The notes under the pieces are model-generated. The model was not told where the DNA came from. It did not search any database and saw only the letters and a list, made by a program, of their open reading frames with translations. A DNA stretch of 64,000 nucleotides, from assembly GCF_023074075.1 (NCBI RefSeq), contig NZ_JADPKT010000063.1, forward strand, positions 310,001-374,000. Reading direction: 5' to 3'. Each line of letters starts with the position of its first letter. Position 1 is the stretch's first letter. Below, piece after piece: positions 48,468-57,313 of the stretch. The stretch comes from Bradyrhizobium sp. 138. Lineage in GTDB: Bacteria > Pseudomonadota > Alphaproteobacteria > Rhizobiales > Xanthobacteraceae. Position numbers and translations under genes: made by a program.

Positions 48468-49232
48468 CTACCCCGCCTCCCGCTCCTCGGTCGGATAGAC
48501 GCCGCGCAGCACCTCCTCGAAGTGCAGTTTCACCGCGTCGTTGCACAGGCAGGCGCGAAGCCTCAGGCCGTCGCGGCTGCGTACCAGAATCGATCCGCGC
48601 CTTGTGTCGAGAATCCGTTCTGCCTTGAACGATTGAAGCACGCGGCTGGCATATGAGCGGCCAACGCCGAGCAGCGTCGCAAGCTGTTCGTGGGTCAGCG
48701 GCACGCTGCTCTCGTCGCCGGTCCGCTCCATCGCCGCCAGGATCCATTTGGCGGTCCGCTGCTCGATCGAATGGATCGCGTTGCAGGCGGTCGACTGGAA
48801 GATCTGCGCCAGCATGCAATCGGCATAGCGGGCAAAGATGTTGCGCAGCGACGTCGAGCGCAGCTTGGCCGCTTCCAGCTTGGCGACGTGAATGCGCGCA
48901 AACGGCCCGCCGAATTTCACGCAGATCCGGGTATAGGCCGGCAGGAATCCCTCGCTGACGATGCCGCCCACCGCGCCTTCACGGCCGACCAGGATGGTTT
49001 CGACGTCGCGGCCGTCCTCGTTGGGGACGAGAAAGGTCGCGAGCGAGGGACCGCAGGGGAAGTGGACGACCTGAACATTGTCACCGGGATTGTAGAGCAG
49101 CTGGCTGGCCGCGCAGTCCTCGACGGCGACGTGAGGTGCGAGCAGTGCGTAATCTGTCGCGTTCAGGCGCCGTAACAGATTGTTGGCCGGCCGGCTGTCG
49201 ACCTCAATTGTACTGCCGATACGCGCATCCAT
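48468..49232 (-). CDS. Crp/Fnr-family transcriptional regulator
   Basis: The 254-residue protein has an N-terminal cyclic-nucleotide-like domain (about 20-150) without an Fe-S cysteine cluster. Its C-terminal helix-turn-helix is LTHEQLATLLGVGRSYASRVLQSF. The ATG at 49232 has a run of Gs as ribosome site. It is immediately upstream of, and co-directional with, the Lgt-like operon (81-base gap), so it may control it; no binding site could be read confidently. Confidence 0.86.
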   Translation of the reverse strand: MDARIGSTIEVDSRPANNLLRRLNATDYALLAPHVAVEDCAASQLLYNPGDNVQVVHFPCGPSLATFLVPNEDGRDVETILVGREGAVGGIVSEGFLPAYTRICVKFGGPFARIHVAKLEAAKLRSTSLRNIFARYADCMLAQIFQSTACNAIHSIEQRTAKWILAAMERTGDESSVPLTHEQLATLLGVGRSYASRVLQSFKAERILDTRRGSILVRSRDGLRLRACLCNDAVKLHFEEVLRGVYPTEEREAG

Positions 49233-49410
49233 CGCGACCCCCCATGCTCCTCTCACAATACTGAGTTTCCGTTCATTTCCTGTGTGCACAAGTGGACAGA
49301 CTGAAGAACCGTGATGTGGTGGTTTCGTTCCGGGAACCCCTCGATGCGCTGGGCGCAGGCATCGTGGCGCGGCTGTCCTGATCAGAAAACTCCCCCTTCA
49401 AGATGCGATC

Positions 49411-49791
49411 ATGGCACCTGCACTCTCCGATGGCTCATCCTGTCCTGCCGACGTCCTGGTCGTGGAAGACGATCCGATCATTGCGATCGATTTCGAGGAC
49501 CGCCTGTTCGGATTTGGTGTGAGCCATGTGCGTACCGTCGGGTCGGTGGCGCAGGCGCTGGACGCGATCGGCAAGCGCGCCCCCGATTTCGCGCTGCTTG
49601 ACGTCGAGCTGATCCGCGAGACCAGCTTTGCGGTCGCCGAGCGGCTGCTCGCGCTGAAGATCCCGTTCGTCTTCGTCACCGGCTATGGCGCCGAGGTGCG
49701 TATTCCGCCCGAATTCTCCGGTCAGCCGCGGTTGCAGAAGCCGTGTTCGAGTGACGCGCTGGAGGCGGCGTTACGCACGCGCGGCGCCTGA
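49411..49791 (+). CDS. Single-domain response regulator
   Basis: The 126-residue receiver domain has the acidic pair VVEDDP, the phosphorylated Asp in LLDVELI and the Lys in LQKP. There is no output domain, so it probably acts by protein contact or as a phosphate sink. No histidine kinase gene is adjacent. It diverges from the Crp/Fnr gene. Confidence 0.88.
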   Translation: MAPALSDGSSCPADVLVVEDDPIIAIDFEDRLFGFGVSHVRTVGSVAQALDAIGKRAPDFALLDVELIRETSFAVAERLLALKIPFVFVTGYGAEVRIPPEFSGQPRLQKPCSSDALEAALRTRGA

Positions 49792-49794
49792 GGG

Positions 49795-50547
49795 CTAAGT
49801 GCCGGAGCGGATGCAGAGCTCGGCGAGGTCGTTCTCAACGCCCTTGAAGTAGGTGTACGGAAGCGGCGGCAGTGGTGATGCGAGCTTCTTGATCTCCTCG
49901 ACTTGCGCAATTCCTGCCTCCTCCGACAATTGCAGGAAGCGTCTCAGCGCCTTCGACCGGCTCTTGCCGGCGAATTCGTCCAGCTTCTCCTCCGTGGTGT
50001 CGATTGGATTGAGACGGAGCAGAGCCTCGTTGCCGGTGTCAGACGGAGACACCGCTCTGAGCTTCACGCGGCTGATCAGATTGTAGCGGTCGAAATGCTC
50101 GAAGATCAGATCCAGGAGCTTGGCCTGGCGTAGCGGCTCTTCCATCGCCAGATAGCGCTTCACATCCGCATTGCTCTTCAGGCTTTCCAGCTCGGCCGCG
50201 CCGGCGAACGGGTTGTCCGCGATTTGCCGCTCGCTGCGTGCGAATGCGCTTTCCAGCATGCGCGTGCCCCATGTCATGACGATATCGCGGCCGCGCGGCT
50301 CGAGCTGGTCGGCGGCCAGCCCCTTGTCCGTCAGGCATACGGGATCGGCGCCCGCGCGGAGCGACTTGCCGAGCTCGGCGGTCAGGGCCTTGCCGTAAGG
50401 CGATGCGAACGCCTCGCGCACCCGCGTGGCCTTGTCCTTGGTTTGCTCTTGAGCCTGTCTTTGGGTCTGCTTTTGGGGCTGCGCCGATGTGGGCGAGGCC
50501 GCGCACAGCAGCAGGACGATGACGACGGTTCGGCGGCTGAACAGCAT
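49795..50547 (-). CDS. Secreted protein of unknown function
   Basis: I do not recognise this 250-residue protein. It has a signal peptide (MLFSRRTVVIVLLLCAASPTSA), a Gln/Lys-rich stretch, and a mostly helical body. It is convergent with the response regulator gene (three-base gap). Confidence 0.65.
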   Translation of the reverse strand: MLFSRRTVVIVLLLCAASPTSAQPQKQTQRQAQEQTKDKATRVREAFASPYGKALTAELGKSLRAGADPVCLTDKGLAADQLEPRGRDIVMTWGTRMLESAFARSERQIADNPFAGAAELESLKSNADVKRYLAMEEPLRQAKLLDLIFEHFDRYNLISRVKLRAVSPSDTGNEALLRLNPIDTTEEKLDEFAGKSRSKALRRFLQLSEEAGIAQVEEIKKLASPLPPLPYTYFKGVENDLAELCIRSGT

Positions 50548-50658
50548 GGATTCAACTCGAAAATGGTCCGGACGGCATCAGGCCCGTGAAAATGCACGGG
50601 CCTGCAATGGTCGTTCGGGCCGGCCGGATGGTTCACAGCCGTCAGGCTGCGAGCTGGG

Positions 50659-52200
50659 TCACGCAGGCTTGGGATCGAGCGTGGTCGACCACAGCGCGAC
50701 GTCGGCGCGGTCGCGCAAGGTCACAATCATCTGGCCGGACGCGCCGTCGATCTTGACGTGACCGAAGAATTGCATGCCTGCGGACGGCGGCAGGTTCTGG
50801 CTGTCCTTGCCCGGCGCCTTGACGAAGCGCACCTCGGGTCCGAAGGTGTTGTCGAGCGCGTTCGGACCGAACGTGCCGGCATGCAGCGGGCCCGCGACGA
50901 ATTCCCAGAACGGCTCGAACTCCTGGAATTGCGCCTTGTTCGGATCGTAGTAGTGCGCGGCGGCATAGTGCACGTCGGCGGTCAGCCACACCGTATTGTT
51001 GATCGGCGCCATCTTGATGAAGCGCAGGATGTCGGCGATCTCGAACTCGCGGCCGCGCACCGGGCCATCGCCCTGTGCAATGGCTTCTGAGCCGCCCTGC
51101 GGGGTGTCCGAGACAATCAGGCCGATCGGCATGTCTGACGCGATCACCTTCCAGGTCGCGCGCGAATTGACGAGGCCGCGCTTGAGCCAGGCGATCTGGT
51201 CCGGGCCAAGGAAATAGCTGGCGGGCTCGTAAGCGGTTTCGAGATTGGGGCCGTTCGGGCCGCGATAGCTGCGCTCGTCGAGCATGAACACGTCGAGATG
51301 CGGGCCGTAGGAGATCTGGCGGTAGACCCGGCCGGGCTCATTGATGCTCTCGCGCAGCGGATACATCTCGTGGAAGGCGCGGCCTGCGCGGGCCGCGAGC
51401 AGCGCGATGTCGCGCACCTTGTAGGCGGCCGGCAACTCCTTCGACAGCGACCAATTGTTGGTCACCTCGTGATCGTCCCACTGCACGAAGATCGGCACCT
51501 CGGCATTGAAGGTGCGGAGATTGTCGTCGGTGAGATTGTATTTGTGCGCGGCGCGGTACTCGTCCAGCGTCTCGGCGACCTTGGCCTTCTCGGGAATGGT
51601 GACGTTCTTCCAGATCTTGCCGTCGGCGAGCTTCACCTCGGAGGCAATCGGGCCATCGGCATAGATGGTGTCGCCGGAATGCAGGAAGAAATCCGGCCGG
51701 TGCTTGCGCATCGCCGAGAAGGTGAACATGCCGCCGTCGTCAGGGTTGATGCCCCAGCCCTGGCCGGCAACGTCACCGCCCCAGACGAAGCTGACATCGC
51801 GGCGATCGGCCGGCGCGGTGCGGAAACGGCCGGCGACAGCTTCGCCCTCGATTGCGCTGTGCGAGAGATCGCGGAAGCGGACGCGGTAAAAGATATCCTG
51901 TCCGCCCGACAGGTCTTCGATGAGCATCTTAGCGGTGAAGTCGCTCTCGGGGAGCGCCGCGATCGGCGGTAGCGCACGGGCATCCCTGAACGTGTCAGTC
52001 GTCGCAACCTCGACCAGCATCTGCGCGGGCCGGTCGGTGCGCGCCCATACCACGCCGCCACTGCCCGTGACGTCGCCCGACTGGACACCATGCGTGACCG
52101 CCGGCCGATCGGCCGCGCGTGAGAGATAAGGCATCGCGATCGTGCCGAGCGCACCGGCACCTGTGGTGAGGAAGCGGCGGCGGGAGAATTTGATGTTCAT
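50659..52200 (-). CDS. phoD: Alkaline phosphatase D (PhoD family), Tat-exported
   Basis: PhoD is a periplasmic phosphomonoesterase/phosphodiesterase containing Fe and Ca. The 513-residue protein starts with a Tat signal (SRRRFLTTGAGALG) and has VQSGDVTGSGGVVWARTDRP, FFLHSGDTIYADGP, QWDDHEVTNNW and TADVHYAAAHYY, covering the metal ligands. The ATG at 52200 is chosen because the Tat signal begins there. Confidence 0.93.
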   Translation of the reverse strand: MNIKFSRRRFLTTGAGALGTIAMPYLSRAADRPAVTHGVQSGDVTGSGGVVWARTDRPAQMLVEVATTDTFRDARALPPIAALPESDFTAKMLIEDLSGGQDIFYRVRFRDLSHSAIEGEAVAGRFRTAPADRRDVSFVWGGDVAGQGWGINPDDGGMFTFSAMRKHRPDFFLHSGDTIYADGPIASEVKLADGKIWKNVTIPEKAKVAETLDEYRAAHKYNLTDDNLRTFNAEVPIFVQWDDHEVTNNWSLSKELPAAYKVRDIALLAARAGRAFHEMYPLRESINEPGRVYRQISYGPHLDVFMLDERSYRGPNGPNLETAYEPASYFLGPDQIAWLKRGLVNSRATWKVIASDMPIGLIVSDTPQGGSEAIAQGDGPVRGREFEIADILRFIKMAPINNTVWLTADVHYAAAHYYDPNKAQFQEFEPFWEFVAGPLHAGTFGPNALDNTFGPEVRFVKAPGKDSQNLPPSAGMQFFGHVKIDGASGQMIVTLRDRADVALWSTTLDPKPA

Positions 52201-52232
52201 GGGGCGGGGGTTCGCTGGCTGGCGCATCTTTC

Positions 52233-52319
52233 GCTGTCATTCCGGGATGGTGCGCCAGCACCAGACCCGGAATATCGAGATTCCGGGTTCGATGCCGACG
52301 CATCGCCCCGGAAAGACAG
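52233..52319. repeat. Palindromic repeat, family E-like
   Basis: CTGTCATTCCGGG at the left and CCCCGGAAAGACAG at the right are near-inverted ends, with ACCCGGAATATCGAGATTCCGGGT as an inner palindrome. It sits between phoD and the TAXI gene, both minus strand. Confidence 0.65.
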
Positions 52320-52368
52320 GAGAAGCTATAGTGAGGCAATGTGACGCAGCGATTACGCGGACAAGCGC

Positions 52369-53814
52369 TCACGCGTTGCCGGCGGCCCTGAACTGCGCGC
52401 CGGCGCGCTGCAAGTTCTGCGGCAGGCTGATCAGCACCGCCTTGCGGTCGGCGACCGCGGCGTGGAACTGATCCAGCGCGATGTTGAATGCAGTGAGGGA
52501 GCCCTCCTCGATCGCGCCGTGATCGAAGCAGCGCAGCGTATCGCGCAGGATCTGGTCGGCCTCGGCCTGCATCTGGTCGAGCTCTTCGGTCGTCTCGCAC
52601 TTGCGGGCAGTCGCGATCATGTCGAGCAGGCGTTCGCGCAGATGGCTGTTGTTGTCGCGCTCGTCCTTCTTCAGATAGCCGGCGAACCAGGCACCGATCG
52701 AGCCCATGGCGGAAAGCGCCATCAGACCCCACCAGATGTAATCGCTGTATTTGTCGAGGAAGGTCTTTTCCTCGCCGTCGACAAAGGCGGCCGCGCCCGG
52801 ATGCACCGGGATCACCGCATCCTTGTCGGTGTCGGGCGTTTCGATCTTCGCCGCGAGCGGGAATTCCGTCACCAATTGCTGGCGCACGGCGAAGAGCTGG
52901 CGCGTGAACGCCGCGATGGTGGTTTCGGAGACGCCTTTGCGCGCCACGATGTGGTGCGAGAAGCTGATGGTCTTGACCTCGTCCTCCGGGCGGGCGGGCG
53001 AGCCACCATAGGTGCCGGCGGGAATCTCGGACGCTTCGTAGACCGGATGGTTCTGCGCGATCGCATCCGCCGAATCGATCGCGATGAAGCTGGGCGCGCC
53101 GAAATCCTTGGTGGTGGCGGCGATCGCATCCGCCGTGATCTTGCTGTTGACGGGGCCGGCCGCGAGATAGACGTCGGCTTTCTGGCCCTTGATCGCCTCG
53201 GCGACTTCGTTGGCCGGGAATTGCACGATCTCGACCTTGGTCGGATCGACGCCGTATTGCTGCAGGATCACCTTGAGCAGATTGACGTTGGCCTGGGTGC
53301 GGCCGACCACGCCGACGCGATGGCCGGCGAGCTGCGAGATCTTGGTGATCTTCGCGCCACGCTTCTTGCCTTTGCCGGGGACGGACCACAGCGCCACGAC
53401 GTTCTTGCGCAGGGTCGCGACCGCTTGCGCGGTCTTGGGTACATCGAGGTCGCCGCGCACGATGGCGAGATCGACCTTGCCTTCCGCGAGCGCATTCGCG
53501 CTGGCCGCGGCACCGTCGGTCTGGATCGGCCGCAGCCGCACCTGGCCCTTGGTCTGGGTGAAGGCCTGAGTCAAAGTCTGCACGACCTTGACGTCGTCGC
53601 TGTTGGCGGGGCCGACCGCGATCTTCAGCGTCACCGGCCGCATCGCGAAGTAATAGCCGCCGGCGAGCGCGCCGACGATTGCAAGCACGAGTGCAAGAGT
53701 CACCAGCGCCGTCTTCCGCGCCGCGGATCGCGGCGAAGGCGGAGGGGGCGTTTCGGCCAGGTCCAATCCCCCGGTCATCGATCTCCCAAACAGGCGCTTG
53801 AGGCTCAGTTTCAT
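52369..53814 (-). CDS. TAXI-type TRAP solute-binding protein with two membrane anchors
   Basis: The 481-residue protein has an N-terminal membrane helix (about 34-58), a TAXI-like binding domain (about 62-330), a second helix (YIWWGLMALSAMGSIGAWF, about 353-372), and ~100 cytosolic residues. TAXI proteins normally feed TRAP transporters from the periplasm; here the C-terminal cytosolic part suggests sensing or coupling rather than free binding. No TRAP permease gene is near. Confidence 0.82.
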   Translation of the reverse strand: MKLSLKRLFGRSMTGGLDLAETPPPPSPRSAARKTALVTLALVLAIVGALAGGYYFAMRPVTLKIAVGPANSDDVKVVQTLTQAFTQTKGQVRLRPIQTDGAAASANALAEGKVDLAIVRGDLDVPKTAQAVATLRKNVVALWSVPGKGKKRGAKITKISQLAGHRVGVVGRTQANVNLLKVILQQYGVDPTKVEIVQFPANEVAEAIKGQKADVYLAAGPVNSKITADAIAATTKDFGAPSFIAIDSADAIAQNHPVYEASEIPAGTYGGSPARPEDEVKTISFSHHIVARKGVSETTIAAFTRQLFAVRQQLVTEFPLAAKIETPDTDKDAVIPVHPGAAAFVDGEEKTFLDKYSDYIWWGLMALSAMGSIGAWFAGYLKKDERDNNSHLRERLLDMIATARKCETTEELDQMQAEADQILRDTLRCFDHGAIEEGSLTAFNIALDQFHAAVADRKAVLISLPQNLQRAGAQFRAAGNA

Positions 53815-53966
53815 CTTGGCCGGCGATTTACGCCCGCAATTGTAGCAAATTTCTTGTCCGGCGGGGTTACATCTCCGTCATGGTTAGCGGATGGCGGAAA
53901 TCCCGTATGAACCCGGGCCGTACGCACGGTGTTAGGGTAAAGTTCCCCTGAAGGACGGAGATGACC

Positions 53967-54257
53967 ATGGCAGAACGGCTCTCGGCGGAGGCGCGCAAGC
54001 AGGCGCTCGGCGGACTACCCGGCTGGAGCGAGGTTCAGGGCCGGGATGCCATCGGGAAAACCTTTATCTTCAAGGATTTCAACGAGGCGTTCGGCTTCAT
54101 GACCCGCGCCGCGCTGACCGCCGAGAAGATGGATCACCACCCCGAATGGCGCAACGTCTACAAGACGGTGGAGGTGGTGCTGTCAACCCATGACGCCGGC
54201 GGCGTCACGGCGCTTGACGTCGCGCTGGCCAAGACGATGAACGCGATCGCCGGCTGA
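53967..54257 (+). CDS. 4a-hydroxytetrahydrobiopterin dehydratase
   Basis: The 96-residue pterin dehydratase (PCD/DCoH fold) recycles 4a-hydroxypterin. It has FKDFNEAFGFMTRAALTAEKMDHHPEW with the catalytic HHP, and THDAGGVTALDVALAK. The ATG at 53967 has GGAG seven bases upstream. Confidence 0.93.
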   Translation: MAERLSAEARKQALGGLPGWSEVQGRDAIGKTFIFKDFNEAFGFMTRAALTAEKMDHHPEWRNVYKTVEVVLSTHDAGGVTALDVALAKTMNAIAG

Positions 54258-54357
54258 GGCCGGCCGGCGTCTTGCAGGGATCGGCCACATCCCCATCTTG
54301 TGATCAGCCAGGATGTGGCGATCTGCCCTTCCGGGCTGAACGGGGAGTTCATTGAAC

Positions 54358-54750
54358 ATGGCCGCCGAACACAGCGTCGGTTTCGAGCCCGCCGATCGGC
54401 TCGCGGAGGACCGCGAGAGCGTGCGCCGCCGCTTCTGGCGCAAGCTGAAGCGTGTCGCCGCGCATCTGCCGTTCGCGGAAGATTTGCTTGCTGCCTATTA
54501 CTGCGCGTTCGATCGGCAGACGCCGCGCCACGTCCAGGCCTCGCTATTAGGTGCGATCGCTTACTTCATCCTGCCGTTCGACTTCGTCGCGGACGTGATG
54601 CCGATCCTCGGCTTCGCCGATGACGCCGCCGTGCTCGCCACCGCCATCCGCATGGTTGCCGGCCATATCACGACCGAGCATCGCGAGGCCGCCCGCGCCG
54701 CGCTGAAGCGCGGGGTGGATGAGGCGGAAGCGGCGGAGGAGGCAGTCTGA
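54358..54750 (+). CDS. YkvA/DUF1232 family membrane protein
   Basis: The 130-residue protein carries the DUF1232 segment YCAFDRQTPRHVQASLLGAIAYFILPFDFVADVMPILGFADDA with two membrane helices. Function is unknown. The ATG at 54358 is preceded by GGGGAG. Confidence 0.86.
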   Translation: MAAEHSVGFEPADRLAEDRESVRRRFWRKLKRVAAHLPFAEDLLAAYYCAFDRQTPRHVQASLLGAIAYFILPFDFVADVMPILGFADDAAVLATAIRMVAGHITTEHREAARAALKRGVDEAEAAEEAV

Positions 54751-54757
54751 CCGCCTT

Positions 54758-54782
54758 CGTCGCTTTGCTCCTCGCAATGACG
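54758..54782. repeat. Right half of family C repeat
   Basis: CGTCGCTTTGCTCCTCGCAATGACG matches the right end of the element at 61545-61630. It lies between the convergent YkvA and TAXI genes. Confidence 0.55.
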
Positions 54783-54786
54783 GCCT

Positions 54787-55953
54787 TCATTTCTTCTCTA
54801 CGCCCGCCTGTGCCCGCGCCTTCTCAGCGTCCCATGCCTGGAATTGCCTGAACAGCGTTTCCTTGTCCGCGTCGGACACCTGCGCCGCCGCCGGGCTCTG
54901 CTTCAAAAACGCCTCGAAGCGCTGCCGTGTCACCGGCTCGACGCCGTGTTTGTCGAGCCATTGCTGCGCCACCGGCAATCTGTTCCAGCCTGACAGGGGG
55001 GCTGCGAGCGAGACCTCCTTCCACTTGGGATGGAAGGGCGGATTTTGCAGCGCGGGGAATTTCGTGAAGAACGCGTCCACGAACAGCGCGAGCTTGCGAT
55101 AGCGCTCGGTATTGGGCGACCAATTATAAGCCGCGAGCACCGCAGGCACCGCGATCGTGTCCACGTTCTCGCCGTCCTTGATCAGGTTCGGATAGTCCTT
55201 GGCGGTCAGTGTCGCCGGCAGGTAGTCGCTCTGAAGCGGCTTTGCATAATCAACTTTCGCAAGATGAAAGCGGCCGTCATTACCGAAGGTCGAGACCGAC
55301 TTGTACGGCTTGCCGCCGACCACGACGACGGCGTCGATCTCGCCGGCCTTCAGCTTCTCCATCGCGATGCGCTGCTCGACATAGACGAACTTCGCCTTGA
55401 TCCCGAGCCGTTCGAACACGGTGAGCGCGGTGACGAAGGTGCCGCCATTGGGCAGGTCCACGCTCACAGTCTTGCCTTCGAGACCCTTCAGGGTCGCGAC
55501 CGATTTCGGTGCGATCACCTGCATCTCTTCGTTGTAGAGCTTGGTTACATAGGTGAATTGCTTCTTGATGTCCTTGGCAAAGCCCTTGCGTTCGAGATAG
55601 TCGAGCGTGTCGGCGCGCACGATTCCGAAATCGACGCCTTGCAGGAACAGGATGTCGGCAACGCTCTGCACCGAACCGCGGCCGACGATTGGAAGCACGC
55701 GGATCTTGTTGCCGTCGTCGAGCACCGAGGCGAGGTCGGCGCCGAATTGCACATAAGTGCCGCCGATCGTGCCGGTGATCAGCGTGACGGTGTTGGCGTT
55801 CAGCGCCTGCTTGGTCGAGGTCGAACCGAACTGGAAGATGGCCTTCAGGCCGTCAGAGACCTTGGCCGGATCGTATTCGGTCTGTTCGGCGCGTGCCGCG
55901 AAGGCACAGATGGTCATGATGGCGGCAAGCGCCATTCCCAAAACGTGACGCAT
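54787..55953 (-). CDS. TAXI-type TRAP solute-binding protein, secreted
   Basis: The 388-residue protein begins with a signal peptide (MRHVLGMALAAIMTICAFAA) and contains the TAXI core, TITGTIGGTYVQFGADLASVL, GSVQSVADILFLQGVDFGIV and LEGKTVSVDLPNGGTF. It has no membrane anchor. Its role with the upstream Sel1-like membrane protein gene, 18 bases away, may be joint; no permease is seen. Confidence 0.87.
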   Translation of the reverse strand: MRHVLGMALAAIMTICAFAARAEQTEYDPAKVSDGLKAIFQFGSTSTKQALNANTVTLITGTIGGTYVQFGADLASVLDDGNKIRVLPIVGRGSVQSVADILFLQGVDFGIVRADTLDYLERKGFAKDIKKQFTYVTKLYNEEMQVIAPKSVATLKGLEGKTVSVDLPNGGTFVTALTVFERLGIKAKFVYVEQRIAMEKLKAGEIDAVVVVGGKPYKSVSTFGNDGRFHLAKVDYAKPLQSDYLPATLTAKDYPNLIKDGENVDTIAVPAVLAAYNWSPNTERYRKLALFVDAFFTKFPALQNPPFHPKWKEVSLAAPLSGWNRLPVAQQWLDKHGVEPVTRQRFEAFLKQSPAAAQVSDADKETLFRQFQAWDAEKARAQAGVEKK

Positions 55954-55971
55954 GATGTCTCCTGAAGCGTT

Positions 55972-56832
55972 CTAGTTCTGAAGCTGGGCGAGGCGTTGCC
56001 GCGCCTCCGCCGATCCGAGTGCCGCGGCTTTCCGGTACCAATCGCGCGCGGCGATCGCGTCGGCGGCGATGCGCCGCGCGTCGCTGGTGCCCAGCACGGC
56101 GGGGTCATAGGTCTGCGCCAGCAGGAACGCCGCCGTCGCATCCTCTGCATTCGCCGCGCGCTCGAGCAGCAGGCGCGCCGCAACGATATCGCCGACCGTC
56201 AACAGGCTCTTCGCCCGCGCCATCAGCCCGGCCAGCGTGTCGGCGTCGAGCGTCCTGGCAGCTGGAGCGGGCGCCGGCGGTGTCGGCGCCGGCAGCGGCG
56301 CAGGCGTCTGGGCTTGCAGCGCGGTCTGATAAGCGGTCGCGATCGCTTCCCGGCTCGGCGTTGACGGTGCAGGGAGATCCTGCGCGTTGGCGCTCGCCAG
56401 CCTTGCATCGGTCACGCGTGCCGGATCCTTGCGCGGGGTCTGCGGTACGGCCGGCGCGTTGGCCGACGCCATCGCCTGGTCCAGCGCGACGCCCGCCGAG
56501 CCACCGGCATCGGCGGCGAAGATGCCGCGAAGATCGGACTGAAACAGCGCGGCCAGAATTGCCAGAGTGGATGCCACGAGAACGGCGGCGAGAACGCCCG
56601 CAAGAACACGCGGGACAATTCTGCCCCGGGGACGCAACTCCAGCGGCGTATATTCGCCCGGGTCCGGCGCACCCAGCGGATCGGACAGGAATAGTGGAAT
56701 TGGATCGTCTGGAGAAAGATCGAACTGTGCAGCACGCGCACGAATATAGGACGCGACGGGCGGATGTGATGCGGCTTGTTGGGAGTCGAGCGCCCTCGAC
56801 TCCCTGGACGGACGGAAGGCCGTCGTCTCCAT
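55972..56832 (-). CDS. Membrane protein with Sel1/TPR-like C-terminal repeats
   Basis: The 286-residue protein has a cytosolic N-terminus (about 1-75), one membrane helix (about 76-98), a low-complexity Pro/Ala linker, and C-terminal Sel1-like repeats (AARLLLERAANAEDATAAFLLAQTYDP, ARDWYRKAAALGSAEARQRLAQL). Start ATG 56832 follows GGGGAG. It precedes the TAXI gene in an apparent operon. Confidence 0.8.
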   Translation of the reverse strand: METTAFRPSRESRALDSQQAASHPPVASYIRARAAQFDLSPDDPIPLFLSDPLGAPDPGEYTPLELRPRGRIVPRVLAGVLAAVLVASTLAILAALFQSDLRGIFAADAGGSAGVALDQAMASANAPAVPQTPRKDPARVTDARLASANAQDLPAPSTPSREAIATAYQTALQAQTPAPLPAPTPPAPAPAARTLDADTLAGLMARAKSLLTVGDIVAARLLLERAANAEDATAAFLLAQTYDPAVLGTSDARRIAADAIAARDWYRKAAALGSAEARQRLAQLQN

Positions 56833-57313
56833 GGTGATGCTCCCCCTGGACTGAACAACGCGGGGCATACCGGTTTCAGTGTTTTTGTTGTTGTCCAGGA
56901 GCGCCCTGCAAACTGGAGCCGGTAAATCGCAATTTGAATCAGTCCAAAAAGCGACGACGATTGGAGCGAATCGGGAAATTTTTGGGTTTGATTTGGACTA
57001 GGTTGTGGAATGCACCGCAATCTTGCCCGCGGTGGTTGAGGATATCTTACCAAGCGCCGGCGTGCGAACCGGGTGCGATGACCTCAGCTGTCATGCTCAG
57101 GCTTGACCGGGTTAGCTAAAGCTTCGGCGGGCTGAGTAACTCTCTGGCCCTCGGCGTAGCCTTGGCGGAGCCGGGACCGCGGCACGAGTACGCCGCGGCT
57201 TCTCGGCAAAATCACTGGCGTCTCTGGAATACTGGATCGCCCGGTCGAAGCCGGGCGATGACGATTGAGTCTGTGGCGAGCGTGCTTTGCGCGACGGCAT
57301 CGCCACAGCATCC
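56833..57313. other. 480-base intergenic region with hairpins
   Basis: No credible gene is seen; a 61-codon frame at 56934-57119 has no ribosome site or family match. The right half (about 57088-57260) holds repeat-like sequence, ending in a perfect hairpin ATCGCCCGG/CCGGGCGAT at 57236-57259. Confidence 0.45.
57236..57259. repeat. Perfect short hairpin, family D-like
   Basis: ATCGCCCGG, loop TCGAAG, CCGGGCGAT, followed by GACGA. It lies 55 bases beyond the quinone oxidoreductase stop codon, on the side of its transcript end, without a T-run. Confidence 0.65.

Noticed and set aside
56934..57119. 61-codon frame in the intergenic region
   Set aside because: No ribosome site, no family resemblance, and it ends in repeat-like sequence.
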